Part shown: positions 1 to 11,302 of the stretch, piece by piece | Position numbering within the stretch: the stretch's first letter is position 1 | Layout: every line of letters starts with the position of its first letter | Origin: Chondrus crispus | Taxonomy: Eukaryota; Rhodophyta; Florideophyceae; Gigartinales; Gigartinaceae | Length of the DNA: 64,000 nt | Direction of reading: 5' to 3' | NCBI RefSeq assembly: GCF_000350225.1 | Contig: NW_005178610.1 | Span: forward strand, 186,001-250,000 | Made by a program: the position numbers and the translations under genes | The notes under the pieces: generated by a model | What the model saw: the letters and a program-made list of their open reading frames with translations, nothing else | Database searches by the model: none | What the model was told of the DNA's origin: nothing

Positions 1-239
1 AGCTTGGCAATGAGCTGAGTCTTTTCGTAGTTTGTGTAGTCGTTGCCTTCGGTAACAAAAAGGAGTATGTCCTTGACGGCTGGTGGCATCTCCATTTCTG
101 CACGGTTAGCGAAAACCTTCTGGACCCATTCGCAGAACTTTGCAAAAGGAAGGTCTCTGGCTTTCGCGGTGGGTTCCAAAGCATCCCAAGCATCCCGAAC
201 GGCTATTGAAAGCTTTGCAAAAGTAGTGAGCTTTGCCAT
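1..239 (-). CDS. Hypothetical protein, N-terminal part, runs off left edge
   Basis: Reading the minus strand from an ATG at 239 gives an uninterrupted frame of 79 codons to the window edge, starting MAKLTTFAKLSIAVRDAWDA. The ATG context is ACCATGG, a good eukaryotic start. The peptide is soluble and amphipathic (continuing with LEPTAKARDLPFAKFCEWVQ), with no signal peptide or membrane segment. I do not recognise the family. The plus-strand open frame over the same bases looks less protein-like and is probably its shadow. The gene would be transcribed leftward, away from the fusion gene at 1435. Confidence 0.5.
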   Translation of the reverse strand, partial: MAKLTTFAKLSIAVRDAWDALEPTAKARDLPFAKFCEWVQKVFANRAEMEMPPAVKDILLFVTEGNDYTNYEKTQLIAK

Positions 240-833
240 GGTAATGCTATGAGATGAAGGATGGGAGGATATATTAGGTAGAAGGCAGGGGTGGTGATTG
301 ACTCGTGCGAGGGCGGCGTGGATTCTGTTGTCGGTAGTCTTTTTAAATTGGGGCAACAAAAGAAGTAGGAAGGCGCCGGATAGCAATCGGGTAAGTGCGA
401 CGAATGGGGAACGACGAGTGCCGACGCTGGATGGGAGACTCTTTAAAGAGTGTAGTTGTTGTTGGAAGAATGAAGGGGAATGGTCGAAAGATCTGAAGAG
501 GGACACGGCAGTGGAAATGTGACGATAAGTCAACCGGATGAGGTGAATGGGTCGACCGAGACTTTCAAAGACGGATTAGCGCAGTGGTCAGAGAAGGGGA
601 TTCCAAGCGTGTTTGTTGGGGTGGGGGAGGCACAGCGACGGATAACGCTAATCCTCTGATGAATCGAGGGATCGCGAGGTGGAGAATGGTCATAAAATGG
701 GGTTTGGGCGTGCTTAGTCGGCGTGGGAGGGCGAGGGAGGGCGAGGGAGGGCGAGGGAAAGACGTGTGGAGGCCGATGGGAAGTTGGGTTGAGATGACGT
801 AGTACAGCGTAGTACGACATTGGTTTCAGGTGT

Positions 834-966
834 AGTATGATTCGGCAATCATACTGGCATTATTAAAACATGCTTGGCCGAGTATGATTGCCGAATCATA
901 CTGGCCGGAACCCCCAAAAAATTACTGAAAAGTAGGTCTTTCCCAGTATGATTGGGCAATCATACT
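834..966. repeat. Three 22-bp imperfect palindromes
   Basis: Copies lie at 834-855, 881-902 and 945-966. Each has 9-bp arms AGTATGATT and AATCATACT around a 4-bp centre (CGGC, GCCG or GGGC). The first two copies are exact reverse complements of each other, so 834-902 could also fold as one long stem. They sit about 470-600 bp before the ATG at 1435. A transcription-factor or ParB-type binding site is possible; a decayed small transposon end is the alternative. Confidence 0.6.
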
Positions 967-1419
967 CGAAGCGCCCGCCAGGTCGACCGACGTAAATTTT
1001 GGGGGATGAGCGGGGAATGCCCTGGCTTCCATGCGGGCTTGCGCAAGTGGAGGGCGCTGATTGGCGGGATGGAGGGGCTCAATGTAACGGGCCTTGCTGG
1101 TGGTGGCGTCCACTCTCCTACTCTATTGATGGTCCCATCAACGGCTTCCATCTCGGATGAGTCCCCAGGCGACCGGTTGAAGAGTGTGTTGAGAGGATTT
1201 CTGTCGTTCCTGCTTTGAACGTGGGGCTTATACTAGGGGGATTCGCGACCGCTTAGCTGAATCGTTCGGGAATCGCGGGACGAGAGCTGCTGCGCATTGG
1301 AGTTGTATTTGGTTTACGTGGATCACGCTGAATCGCGACCGTTGCTTGGAATCTTGGCACGAGAGCTGTAGTGTGGCTGCGTTGAGTAAGAGTGATTCAC
1401 TTTGCGTACTATCAGGCTG

Positions 1420-1427
1420 TATAAAAG
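1420..1427 (+). promoter_or_regulatory. TATA box TATAAAAG
   Basis: A TATAAAAG box lies 8 bp before the ATG at 1435. A normal TATA-to-start distance would put transcription start near 1450, so translation may instead begin at the in-frame ATG at 1504. Confidence 0.4.
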
Positions 1428-1434
1428 CTTTGAT

Positions 1435-4400
1435 ATGGTGGACGGGAGACCAGTTGCGGATGCGGAACGTCAAGGTGGATCTGAAAGCGGTTCAGAAGGC
1501 GAAATGAACCAGGATTCGAGTCGGAAACGATTGGATAGGGGAGAAAGACGCGCTCGTGCTGAGAATGAAGAAGCAGCTGGTACCGTAGCTAGTGCTCGGA
1601 CCGACAATAGCTCTGGCAATGGGGCGAGTGCTGAAAGGAGGCGCGGAGGTCGTCGTGGTCGTGGTCGTCGTGGTTCTCGCGGTGCTCGTGGTACTCGTGG
1701 CACTCGTGGTACTCGTGATGGCCGTGGTGGTGGTAGGGCGCGTGCTGCGAATGATGGGAGTGAAGGTGGAGAAGAAACGGCTTCCGTCGCAGGCAAGAGC
1801 GCCAGTGTTGCTGCACGCGGTGCGGCTGAGGATGCTGCGTCCAAGGGCAGAGCAGCGGCTACGACTGCGATGCCCATATCCGTTGGACCAGTTGTTCTGC
1901 GCGTGCGCAGTCCACCTCGACCCCGAAAGAAGGGAGGCCAAACGATCAAGAGAGCAGCATCAAATTCCGCTGAGGAAGGAACCAGAACCCTAACCGATAC
2001 GGAAGCAGCAGGAAGGTCTGGTTACAGGCGGGAGGGTTCAGACGGTGTTGGAATATCGGAAGAAGCTGCTGACGTGATAATTGTGGACTCTGACGAAGAG
2101 GAGCGTGCTGCGCAGGACAGGCTTAAGAATGACAATCCCCTGCTGGCTCCTGAGGTAGATTTGAACAACTACCGCCAGTGTATTCTCGAAATCGATGTTT
2201 CTTTGATAAGTGAGCCAAAGCAGAGCATTCGTTTGGTGGATGAGGAGCACCTCAGAGAGATGCGCCAGTCAATCAAAGAAAATGGATACATGACCAGCTC
2301 CGGCACGCTATCGGTAACACTGAAGGAGGGCAACGGGTTAACCTGTGCCATGGCTGAAGAGATGATTACGAATGGGAAGATCACCAGGGAGGTGTGGTTG
2401 ATTGATGGGCGGCACCGGCTCGTCGTGATCATCAGAGAGAGAATCCAAACTGTCAAAGTGACGCTGTGGATTCCTCGTCGAGATGTTCCGTGTCTCCACT
2501 CTGCGGAGATTGTTAGCATTGGTGCCTTTTTGAACAAGAGTACCTCTACGAACAGAGAGATGACCTTGCAGGACCAGATTCATGCTTGTGTGTCTTTAGC
2601 AAGGACGCTTGATGCCAGAGAAGACGTTGATATTCGCGCATCTAATTCTTCCCATCTGGCGACTGCCCTCTTCGCCGGAAAGACTTTGGGGAAGCAGAAG
2701 ATGAGGCAGTTGCAACGTTACGGAATGATTGGCCTGAAACTTGCTCAGAACCAGGCCATGTTTGATATCTTTTTAGAGGAGACGAACACTCAATTGAATT
2801 TGAATCTTAGTCACGTGGCATCGGATGTTCTCCTTGGTATGGACTTGGAAGGGTTCAGGCTTGGACTGCAGTGCGTGAAGCAGAGAATTGAAACTGCAAA
2901 CCAAACTGGATGGAGGGCCACTGGAAGGTTTGATCGACTAAGCAGAGCATTCTACAATGCAGTGGCCGAACAATACGGTGAGGTCAAAAAAGCTGCAGAG
3001 TTCTGCGGGTGGCCCGTCCGTGAGTTTTTGCAGCGTACGGTAGGAAAGACGAAGGTAACAGTTGGAGAGAGCATTCGGACGGGCATGGGAAGGTTTGACG
3101 AAGGTCAGAAGATGAAGGGCGTTATGAAAACCAAGCTGACGAATCTGAAGAAGCGTCTGAAGGCATTGCCTGGAGTCGAAGACTACGAGGCTGAGTCGGA
3201 ATCAGATTCGGAGGTGGAGGGAGGATGTATAACCCTCACTAACTCAGAATCGTCAGGGAGGAATGATGGCGACCATGAGCAAGAATCGGAGTCGCCTCGA
3301 GGAACACCTCCCAATTCCAAACCAGGAGATTCATTGCGGCCGAAGCAGACTCCGGGCCCTGCCCAGAACTCTGAGCTGGCTAAGGAGCCGAAACAGCCAC
3401 AAGGGAATGGGACCAAGCAAACTGAAGGCTCCAGTCAGCCACCTAAGCGAAAGAGTAAAAAGCGGAACTACAGCGAGCGCGGGGAAGATGAAGAGGATTT
3501 CGAGCCCGACTCCGGAAGGGGAAGACAGAGAAAAAAGCCGAAGATTGCGGGGACGGGGAAAGATGATGTCAATCCTGCGGCCACGGATGAGGGGTCCGGG
3601 TATATGCCGCGAGATGATCTGGTGCGTGCTCTAGAAGGCTTGCCTGAGAACGAGGTTATTCGGATTATGGATGCCCTTGGTCTGGATGTCGTCTCTCGTC
3701 CGGAAAAGGAAACTGTTCGAGATGAAGGGAAGTTTGCCTCCACGGATGGAAGCGGCTTTAAAGATGAAGTTGCAGCTGTACTGCCGATAGGGTATGACGA
3801 CCCGGTTCCATACGAAGGTTTAGAGCATCCGCAATGGTGCCGGTTTGCTTTCTATTCCCTAGTCAATGGCCAAAGAAGAAACCTATTGGTCATGCTATGC
3901 CGTTTTTGGAGACGGTACTCGTTCCGCATGAACACCGGGCGAACGTGTTTTTTAACAGTGCAGCCGATGTGCTTCGAGATAATCACCACTTGGTCTTCTG
4001 GCGTGCAGCGCTGAACTACCTCGTCGATCATCCACAAGAAGAGGTCGTTCCCGATGGCGATGAACGCTTTACTGAAGTCCCCAAGAACCTGCTTCCTTGG
4101 GCGTCTGCCATTGCAAATGACTACGCTGCTCTCGCATATTTCGCTGAGAAACGAGGAGAGCTTGAATCTCAGGGGTACTGCGTTCTGAGCAACTTTCTGG
4201 ATGATGGACGCAACCCGGAGAAGGTGGGGTCGGTGACAATACCGCAGATGGATGGGGACCGGCATGTTTTTTCACGTCTTCGGGCTGAAGTGCAGGCCTC
4301 TTTTCCTGGCGCTCAGGCTCTGAGGGATCCCGACAATCGCACGGTGTGGAATTGGATTGTGAATGAGGGTTTCGATGTCGATGCTGTGAAGGGTGAGAAA

Positions 4401-5315
4401 GGGATTGCTCGCTACACCACTACCAATTTCGGGGTGACTACTCATCTAGAGCAAAACGCAAGCACGGTGCTGACTGCTCGGCTGAGAGCGCTTTTGGACA
4501 TCCGTATTTCGCAAGCGCTGGCGGCGTTGGTGGTATGGAAAAATAAGAGCGGTAGCGAGGAGATGTATATTCCGAAGACCGGTGGGCGGTGGTTGCTGAC
4601 GGCGAAAGGGTGCAAGCGCCAGGCACTGCATACGGATTTTCCTTCTATGAGCAGAACGGACACTGTTCGTGGCAAGAGAAACCCCGGTTACTTTACTATT
4701 ACCACAGGCAGTTTAGAAGTGCCGGTCTGGGTTTGTCCGTTTTCGCATAAGACGGTGTCGATGGCCCCAGAACGAGGTATTCGCGCTATGTCGAAAGGGA
4801 TTGTGGCAGGAATCCTCAGGATACCCCCGTACTCTATCTTCGTCGGTCGTGGGGACATGTTTCATGCTGGTGCCGGATATGGAGATTCAGCAGGGGACGG
4901 GAGCTGCCTTCGATATCACCTGTATTTCGTGCCAATGAGCCATCGCTTAGAGGATGGTGTTCATATGCTCCAAAAGTTTGATCCCATTATGAAGACCAAC
5001 CTGGACGACGATACGGACGAGGACGTAAATGAAGGTGAGGATGATGCAACCGGCGAGGTTGTCGGCGAAGGGGATGTGGATGGGGATGACGGTTATGTGG
5101 ATGATGTGGAAGCCGATGGGGAAGGGGATGATGTTGTAATGAAGGAGGGAGTACCTGCTACTCAGCCAGTGCAAATTCTCAAAGAGGGTAGCTCGACCGC
5201 GAAAGCTGCTGTTGGGCCTTCAGGTGGGAATCCTGTCCAATTGCCAATCCCTGATACCCAGGAACAGGAGGTAACACCAGATTTAGATGAGTATGAGGAG
5301 AAGAAATCTGACTAG
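1435..5315 (+). CDS. ParB-like / 2OG-Fe(II) dioxygenase fusion, copy A (frame change near 3850)
   Basis: Protein of about 1290 residues. Order: an Arg/Gly-rich RGG-like stretch (residues ~60-105); an acidic VIIVDSDEEE motif resembling a SUMO-interaction motif; a ParB/sulfiredoxin-like domain (~245-347) with signature WLIDGRHRL, Asp at residue 324; an alpha-helical middle; a basic KRKSKKR-type nuclear signal; then a dioxygenase domain. The dioxygenase shows GYCVLSNFLDD, HTD (His codon 4629), GRGDMFHAGAG (His codon 4863) and LRYHLYF, so the metal-binding HxD...H and the 2OG-binding Arg are present. Copies B and C encode the same order in one frame. Here the frame moves by -1 around 3845-3855, where the first frame reads RFAF and the second LFPSQWPKKKP. 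A lost base or assembly error is the simplest reason. The tail is acidic. Oxidation of DNA or protein is inferred. The start could be 1435 or 1504. Confidence 0.75.
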
Positions 5316-6220
5316 GGTCGAAGTAGGAATGCCTTGAAAAGTTGGTAGTACTTGTTGTAAAAGTAGACCCTGCGCGCAGCGGAGAGTAAACCTCGCGCCT
5401 TACCGGTGAGGGTGTCCTGTAAAAGATATTTTCTATTTGGGAAGTCAGGGACAGCGGAAAAGAAGGGGTTCAAGAGCGTCTACATGGGGATTTAAAGGCA
5501 GGCTCTCGACTGCATGCTGAATGAGCCTGGTTGTAGGAGTATAGATAGTTGTGTCGCGCAATTTTCCCGCCCTAGGTAGTGGGCAACATGGGAAAGAACA
5601 TTCTGATCAGTTTACTTCAACCTATGTACTTTCTTGGGGCCAAGAGGGGGATATTTCATATAAATAATAAAAACTGCGTGGGCATTAGCAACGCTGACCT
5701 AGAGTACCGTTTTTTGTTAAATTGTTGTACAGCTGGTTGCCAGCCGCCGAAAAGAAGGTAAAAGCTATGAATGGCATGTTACCTGAAAGAGGATGATACT
5801 TAAAATAACAATTTGTTAAATTGTTGTAAGAGCCATGAATGGCATGTTGCCTGAAAGAGGAAGATATTTAAAAGAGCAATGGGAAAAGGCGGTTGTTATT
5901 ACGTTTGGGGAAAACATTACAATAGGAGCATGACGATAGGAGCGGTTGCGTATTTTCAATGTGTGCAATTTTCTTCATTGGGCGGTTTTGGCGTTTGAGC
6001 GATGAACCGCATTCCATACGGCACAAGTTTTAGATGGGCGCGTCATTGACTTGGAGTAGGATAGCTTCTTTTGATTTGTTCATAAGTAGAGCTTAGTAGA
6101 ACTTACATGAGGAAACGATTCTGAGGTGGAGAGAGAGATTGAGAGACAGAGAGAGAGAGCTACCACTTGCGCACGTTTACTCGTTGTTTTTGTATAGAAG
6201 GACGATATATCTGTGAGAGA
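5316..6220. other. Intergenic region with a short tandem duplication
   Basis: No gene is seen. Two degenerate copies of a unit of about 100 bp, containing tttgttaaattgttgta and gaatggcatgttacctg, occupy about 5710-5880. A GA-rich microsatellite lies at 6124-6160, shortly before the next start codon. Confidence 0.4.
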
Positions 6221-8455
6221 ATGCCTTCATCACGTCTTAATGTCGGAGATATTGTGTTATTTACAGCAATCCCCGAAGTACAGATGTCACTAGGTGTGCA
6301 AGGGAGGTATGCCAGAGTTGGACAAGTTTGGTGTTCGACTGAAGATGGGAACGACATACTTGAAGTGAAGGGATGGTTCGGGACTAGAGCTAGCCTTGAG
6401 CAAATCAAAATTTTACACGTAATCTGGAGAAAGGGAAGAAGTAAGCTTGGAGTGCAGGAAAGGACTATTGAAGGAATTGAAAAGAATGGATTGTGTCTAG
6501 CAAGCGGTGTGCGCATATCAAATCATACATTCATGGAGGATGGAGCTGTGACGTTGAATCGCGTGGCGTCACGTCTGTTCTCAGGAAGAGCCACTGCGCC
6601 ATCCGTCCTCTTCGCTGCTGCTATAGTGCTGAACTGCGACGCCAGAGTGACCCAAGTCGATCCAAATCCGTATCTGAACCCGTATGAAATGTTTTACAAG
6701 GCTAACGAGGCGTTGAATGCAGACAGCGCCACTACCCCTACGCAACCGGCTGTGGCGTGGTATACCTTGGCGCAATCGGTATACTCTGGAGATATAGAGA
6801 TATTCAGTTCGAATGTAGCGTATGACACGTATATGGAGACCATCACATGCCTCCAGAACTGCAGCTTCAGCGCGCATGATGCCCGCGGCATGATAACATA
6901 CGATTCAGATTTGTTGAGTACCTTGGAAGCAACGAAACATTTTCAGGAGGTAGATCGCAAGAGGCTGAGTATGTCTTTGATGAACTTGGATATAACTCGG
7001 CAGTTTGCCGCAAGCATTTGCAAGGAGCTGGGGATCCGGGATACGTTTGACGAAAAAGTACTCATGGCGGGGGCGTTGTGCCTAGAAAGTGAAGCCAGTA
7101 CGCAACAAGTCGAGTACGCCGAAACCATGTTTTTTGAAGAGGATGGGAGAGCAGACGAAGACGCGGAATGGCGACATACATTCAGTCACCACATGGCGTA
7201 CTCTATCCACCATGCGGACAGAAACGACAGAAACGTCGCCGTATCGATTGGGAAATTTGAAAGGGAGGGAGAAAGCGTAGGCAGGAGGCACGCAGATTGT
7301 AAACAAGATTATGTGTTTGTGCATATATCAGACGTAACGAGATACATCGGTCATGACCTGAACAGTCTTCTGCTGAGCGGAGCGATGGAGAGAGGGCGGA
7401 CGCAGTTCTTGCCAACGGGAAACATGACGATGCTCCCAAAAGCTATTGCGAGAATGGCGAGTCTGGCAGGGTGGCGGGGAAGCTGCACCCTCACGGTACG
7501 TTTCCCAATTTCGAATGGCATGATCAACGATTCGGATTATCACATATGCTTATCTCGCATCTCAAAGCCGAAGATACTGTCGTACGTGGAGGCTGAAGAG
7601 CAGATACAATCAGAGGAGATGAACGATTTGAAGCGTATCTATAACCTGGTGAACCAAACATTTCCTCAGGCCGTGGAAGAAGAAGAATACGTTGACTATC
7701 ACGAGTTGAACGTTGATGCACAAGAACACATGGGGATATCTGTGTCGCCTCGGGTGCGCACCAAAAGGGCGTCCGTACTGATTTCGTCGATGGAAAAGGC
7801 GGCAAACATCGCCTGCGCTAGGTACGCCGAAGACAGAGGCGTGCCCATGTGCTTTTTGAACCAAATGGCACCCGATGACGTGAATAGTGTTCCAAGTTTT
7901 GTGTTCTGTGCAGAGATCCTCCCTCACCACGTCCAGGATGAAGAAGCCTGTGCTTTGATTACCTCTCCAGTCCATCGTGGGCCAGATCTGATCAACCACA
8001 TACAGCTGAAAGCACAGCTACGGAAGGATGCACAGCGACGAACACGCAGATATCTTACAAGAGAGAAAATCATGGAGGAGATTGAGAACAACAACTTCAC
8101 ACTCAAATACCACCGTGGCATACAGATGGAAGACAGAATCACGCAGTATTATACGCACAAGTTTCTGAAGGGCCAAACTCAAAAGACGCTAGTGGGGACG
8201 ATGTTGGGGTACCCCTCGGACGTAACAGATTTGAATCCAGACACAACGCGCATCAACGATATGCAGGCATCTGGATGCCGTTCCTTCCAGAAATGCCTCG
8301 TGCAATTAGATAGCAGTGGAATTCGCATTTTCGTGATGCTTCCGTGTGGAATCGCAGCAGGATCGAAACTGAATCTGTCGTTGTCCTGGATTTGCCCAGA
8401 CAGTATGCGTCATGATGCATTTGCTACACAAATGGCAATGGATGTTACCGGATAA
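6221..8455 (+). CDS. RNase II/R-type RNB-domain protein, probably catalytically dead
   Basis: 744 residues from ATG 6221. The central and C-terminal parts follow the RNB exoribonuclease pattern: VFVHISDVTRYI (family VHIADVSHYV), MERGRTQFLP, MTMLPKAIARMASLAG (family MLP...LCSL), ILSYVEAEEQI, then ITSPVHRGPDLINHIQL (family TSPIRRYxDLxxHrqL). The Asp cluster that binds the catalytic metals in RNase II lies just upstream. Here the matching segment is SIHHADRNDRNVAV (about residues 328-341). By eye only one of the four Asp is kept, and TSPIRRY is changed to TSPVHRG. I therefore expect RNA binding without exonuclease activity. No S1 domain is obvious after the RNB part. An N-terminal ATG at 6221 is chosen because the open frame before it has only a TTG. 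Confidence 0.65.
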   Translation: MPSSRLNVGDIVLFTAIPEVQMSLGVQGRYARVGQVWCSTEDGNDILEVKGWFGTRASLEQIKILHVIWRKGRSKLGVQERTIEGIEKNGLCLASGVRISNHTFMEDGAVTLNRVASRLFSGRATAPSVLFAAAIVLNCDARVTQVDPNPYLNPYEMFYKANEALNADSATTPTQPAVAWYTLAQSVYSGDIEIFSSNVAYDTYMETITCLQNCSFSAHDARGMITYDSDLLSTLEATKHFQEVDRKRLSMSLMNLDITRQFAASICKELGIRDTFDEKVLMAGALCLESEASTQQVEYAETMFFEEDGRADEDAEWRHTFSHHMAYSIHHADRNDRNVAVSIGKFEREGESVGRRHADCKQDYVFVHISDVTRYIGHDLNSLLLSGAMERGRTQFLPTGNMTMLPKAIARMASLAGWRGSCTLTVRFPISNGMINDSDYHICLSRISKPKILSYVEAEEQIQSEEMNDLKRIYNLVNQTFPQAVEEEEYVDYHELNVDAQEHMGISVSPRVRTKRASVLISSMEKAANIACARYAEDRGVPMCFLNQMAPDDVNSVPSFVFCAEILPHHVQDEEACALITSPVHRGPDLINHIQLKAQLRKDAQRRTRRYLTREKIMEEIENNNFTLKYHRGIQMEDRITQYYTHKFLKGQTQKTLVGTMLGYPSDVTDLNPDTTRINDMQASGCRSFQKCLVQLDSSGIRIFVMLPCGIAAGSKLNLSLSWICPDSMRHDAFATQMAMDVTG

Positions 8456-8546
8456 CCACGCGATGCAAGCCGAGGCCCAGTCTTTGGGCAGAAGTGGAAA
8501 AGTAATATACGCACAGGGTAGAACCAAGTTTTCACAGATAATTAGG

Positions 8547-8571
8547 AGATATTCCCTTTTATAATATAGAG
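8547..8571 (+). repeat. 25-bp TATA-like dispersed repeat, copy 1
   Basis: Consensus ggatatttccttttataa followed by tatagag. Further copies are at 11991-12015, 13622-13646 and 14890-14914. Copy 1 and the 13622 copy are both followed by an ata(t)ttccctataccca-like sequence, showing that they belong to a larger shared unit. Confidence 0.6.
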
Positions 8572-8885
8572 TAAGGCATATTCCCTATACCCAAACGACA
8601 TTACAAATTACGATGAAGTACTGTGGGAATGGAAAAAGCAATTAGCACATCACCAAGTACTAAAGAATATTACAATTAGCAGCAATAGTCCTGTTACGTA
8701 AAAGTAATGCTAATTCACCCCGAGCCCCATTTTTATAAAAAGAAACATTTGGAAAACATTAGTGCAAATGGAATTTTTTAAATTAATGTAATTTCAAACA
8801 AATGCGATTAGCAGAAAAGTGGGATTAGCCCATCGTGGGATTAGCAGGGATTAGGGCGAATCCCGCGAATCCCGCGAATCCCATA

Positions 8886-9270
8886 ACTAAGAAGTATACA
8901 AGTTTAAAAGCAGAGCAGTATAGAAGTACGAAAGCAGAAAAGTATAGAAGAATGGAAGTTTAGAAGTATAAGAGTATGACAGTATAGAAGAATAAGAAGT
9001 ATAGAAGCAGAGAAGTTTAAAAGCAGAGAAGTATGGAAGTTTAGAAGAATGGAAGTATAGAAGTTTAGAACCAGAGAAGTTTCGACACAGAAAAGCAGAG
9101 AAGTTTAAAAGCAGAGATGTAGAAAAGCACAGAGGCAGAGGCGTCTGAATGCAGAGAATTATGGAAGTATAGAAGTTTAAAAGCAGAGCGGTATAGAAGT
9201 ATAGAAGCAGAAGTTTAAAAGCAGAGCGGGATAGTAGTATAGAAGTTTAGAACAGGAAAGTATGGAAGAA
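8886..9270. repeat. Purine-rich minisatellite
   Basis: About 385 bp of irregular tandem repeats of gaagtatagaagtttagaa and aagcagagaagt, unit about 9-12 bp. One strand is almost all A and G. Confidence 0.8.
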
Positions 9271-9561
9271 TCAGTCTGTTGCGAATAAACAGGATCTGGC
9301 TCATTGCTTCTCACTGTTTATTTTTCATACGTTCTAGCTGCTTGCGCTCTCCCCCTCCATCCTTCGCTTTTTTTTGGTCTGGCGGTTGGTTGCTCCTGGT
9401 GCGGGATGCAGTACAGTTCTTCTTTTTCTAGATGTAAGGGGCAGTAAAAGTGGACGAGTGCCTGTGTGCCTGCATGCAATACCTACCATTGAGTCCATAG
9501 TCTAAAGTACCGATCTTACTTCAATTGGTCTACATGTTTCGAGCAGCAGAGGGGGCTGCCC

Positions 9562-11115
9562 CTAGGAAGTGTAAACGCCCGCTATGACAGGTGCTAGCAC
9601 TAGGTCCTTCCTAAGCGAGAGACCTGGACCAGTGTATTCCGTCATCCATGAGACTCCGTCTCTGCTGGTAACGCTAAAGTACTTGTCGTTTGAGTACAAA
9701 TAAAGCAAGCCGGTTCCGGTGTCGTGCAACTGACCGCGCATCCATGGGCCCGTAGGCAACGGCTTGGTGATTTCAAAGACTCCTGTCATCTCCTCCATGC
9801 AAAGAAAGTTGACGGTGCCTCGGAACAACTGGAACGAAGAGGCGTAAACCGGGATAAACGCTAGGAGAGCGTCGAGGGGAAGTCTGAGATACGTGGCAAG
9901 ACTTTGAATGTCGCACTGAACGATTCCGCCTGGCTTGTCGATGAAACCAAACATTTTGCCTCCATGCCGCTCCACAGACTGCTTTGCTTTAAGCAGACGT
10001 GACAATATGCGATCGAAGGATGGAACAACCTCTTTTGAACAGGTACGGAAGAACCCACCTCGAAGACGATCCAACACACCAGCAGGGTAGTCTTGATCGT
10101 TGACGTGCTGGACCAAGTGAGTACCGCGCATAACCCAAGCTCCTTGAAACATGTCATATTGCTGTACAACCTCATCATCAACGTAGATGGGCCAAGACTG
10201 AAATCTGACTCCTGCTGGATCCCGAAAAGAATCCGTTGGGATTTCATGAAAAGGAAGGTGGGAGATCTGGTTTCCAGGAGACGAAGAGCAATTCGTTGAC
10301 CAGTAGAAGAAGTGGCCACTGTGAAGTCTTGCGAGGGCAACATTGCGGCCACGTTCAGTTGCTCTCCAAGTCTGCGGGAAGGGAGAGGAGATGTAGAGAT
10401 CCCCCTTGTCGACGCCACCGGGCCCTAGAAGCGGGGCGTGAGGTTTGTACTGCACGTACTTTGCGTGCGGATTGGGAGCGAGGGAGCGAGGTTGGTGGCG
10501 AGGGAGGTCCTTTTCTCCGTGTTCACCTCCCAAGTAGACCACGTGGCCATCGGGAAGAAGCTCGGATAGATCACCTGCTTTCTTGACGTTAATGCACGAA
10601 ACGCGCCTGTTGGGAGGGTCGGCGGGGGCGGCGGGAAGAGTGTTGTCGTAGAGGAGGTTTCCTTTTAGCTTAGACGAGTGCCTGTAGTAATAAGGACACC
10701 AGGTATCTGCCTCGACCTCGGGCAAATCGCCGAACTTGGACTTTGATATGTCGGTCTTGATGTAGGCGTTCGCGCAATCAAACTTTCCCTTTAAACGGAA
10801 GTCCTTGTCATCAAGAGCCCTAGCAAAGGCCTTATATAACTTGATGACGGTATCGGAAAGAATGATATGACCACTTGGCGTGAATACACGGTCATCGGTG
10901 GTGAGGTCGGAAAGCTTGCGCAATTGGTATTTCCTGCTGGTGCCATGATAGATCCAGACGTTCTTGCCTTCAACCTTGAGGCTGGGATTGCCTTCGTCTA
11001 GATGCAGAGAGGTACTGGAGCTGTCCAAGTCGTCTGCGTGGCCGCCGGAGAACATGGTGTCGATTTGATCATGAGCGGCCTGGCGCGTTGCCGCGTGGCT
11101 TGCGTACCTGGGCAT
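9562..11115 (-). CDS. Hypothetical protein, 517 aa
   Basis: Single open frame from ATG 11115 (MPRYASHAATRQAAHDQIDT). An upstream in-frame ATG at 11220 would add 35 Ser/Arg-rich residues that could act as a targeting peptide, so the start is uncertain. The protein is soluble, with no membrane segments or repeats that I can see. Recognisable stretches are VWIYHGTSRKYQLRKL near the N-terminus and a well-folded-looking C-terminal half (YWSTNCSSS, WMRGQLHDTGTGLLYL). I do not recognise any family. It converges with the RNB gene; its 3' flank carries a segment repeated near 45.4 kb. Confidence 0.6.
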   Translation of the reverse strand: MPRYASHAATRQAAHDQIDTMFSGGHADDLDSSSTSLHLDEGNPSLKVEGKNVWIYHGTSRKYQLRKLSDLTTDDRVFTPSGHIILSDTVIKLYKAFARALDDKDFRLKGKFDCANAYIKTDISKSKFGDLPEVEADTWCPYYYRHSSKLKGNLLYDNTLPAAPADPPNRRVSCINVKKAGDLSELLPDGHVVYLGGEHGEKDLPRHQPRSLAPNPHAKYVQYKPHAPLLGPGGVDKGDLYISSPFPQTWRATERGRNVALARLHSGHFFYWSTNCSSSPGNQISHLPFHEIPTDSFRDPAGVRFQSWPIYVDDEVVQQYDMFQGAWVMRGTHLVQHVNDQDYPAGVLDRLRGGFFRTCSKEVVPSFDRILSRLLKAKQSVERHGGKMFGFIDKPGGIVQCDIQSLATYLRLPLDALLAFIPVYASSFQLFRGTVNFLCMEEMTGVFEITKPLPTGPWMRGQLHDTGTGLLYLYSNDKYFSVTSRDGVSWMTEYTGPGLSLRKDLVLAPVIAGVYTS

Positions 11116-11302
11116 GTTAAGACTTGAGGATACAAACCGAGGGGTGAGGACTGAGGCGAAGCGAGGAGAACGAGCAGAGGCGGAAAAGCATGAGGATATT
11201 GGGAGGGCTCGAAGGGGCAACTTTGAGATCGACGAGGAGGGTTATTTATTTATAGAGGCCAGAGCCATGAGGAGTTTAGGTAAAAATGACACGGGGACCG
11301 TG

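Larger units (their letters stand above)
240..1434. other. Intergenic region upstream of fusion gene A
   Basis: No convincing gene is visible here, and the short open frames on both strands overlap each other. It holds a G-rich run with an 11-bp gagggcgaggg-type repeat near 727-760, three copies of a 22-bp palindrome (listed separately), and the promoter of the gene at 1435. Confidence 0.5.
8456..9561. other. Intergenic region, repeat-rich
   Basis: No gene is seen. It contains one copy of a 25-bp TATA-like repeat, a purine-rich minisatellite, and a segment at 9275-9545 that is shared with 45395-45541 and partly with 29097-29160 (aataaac, ggcagtaaaagtgg, attggtctacatgttt). That shared segment probably reflects copied 3' flanks. 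Confidence 0.5.

Noticed and set aside
560-640. tRNA-like motif (tagcgcagtggt)
   Set aside because: Resembles a D-arm, but no matching acceptor or T-arm could be folded around it.
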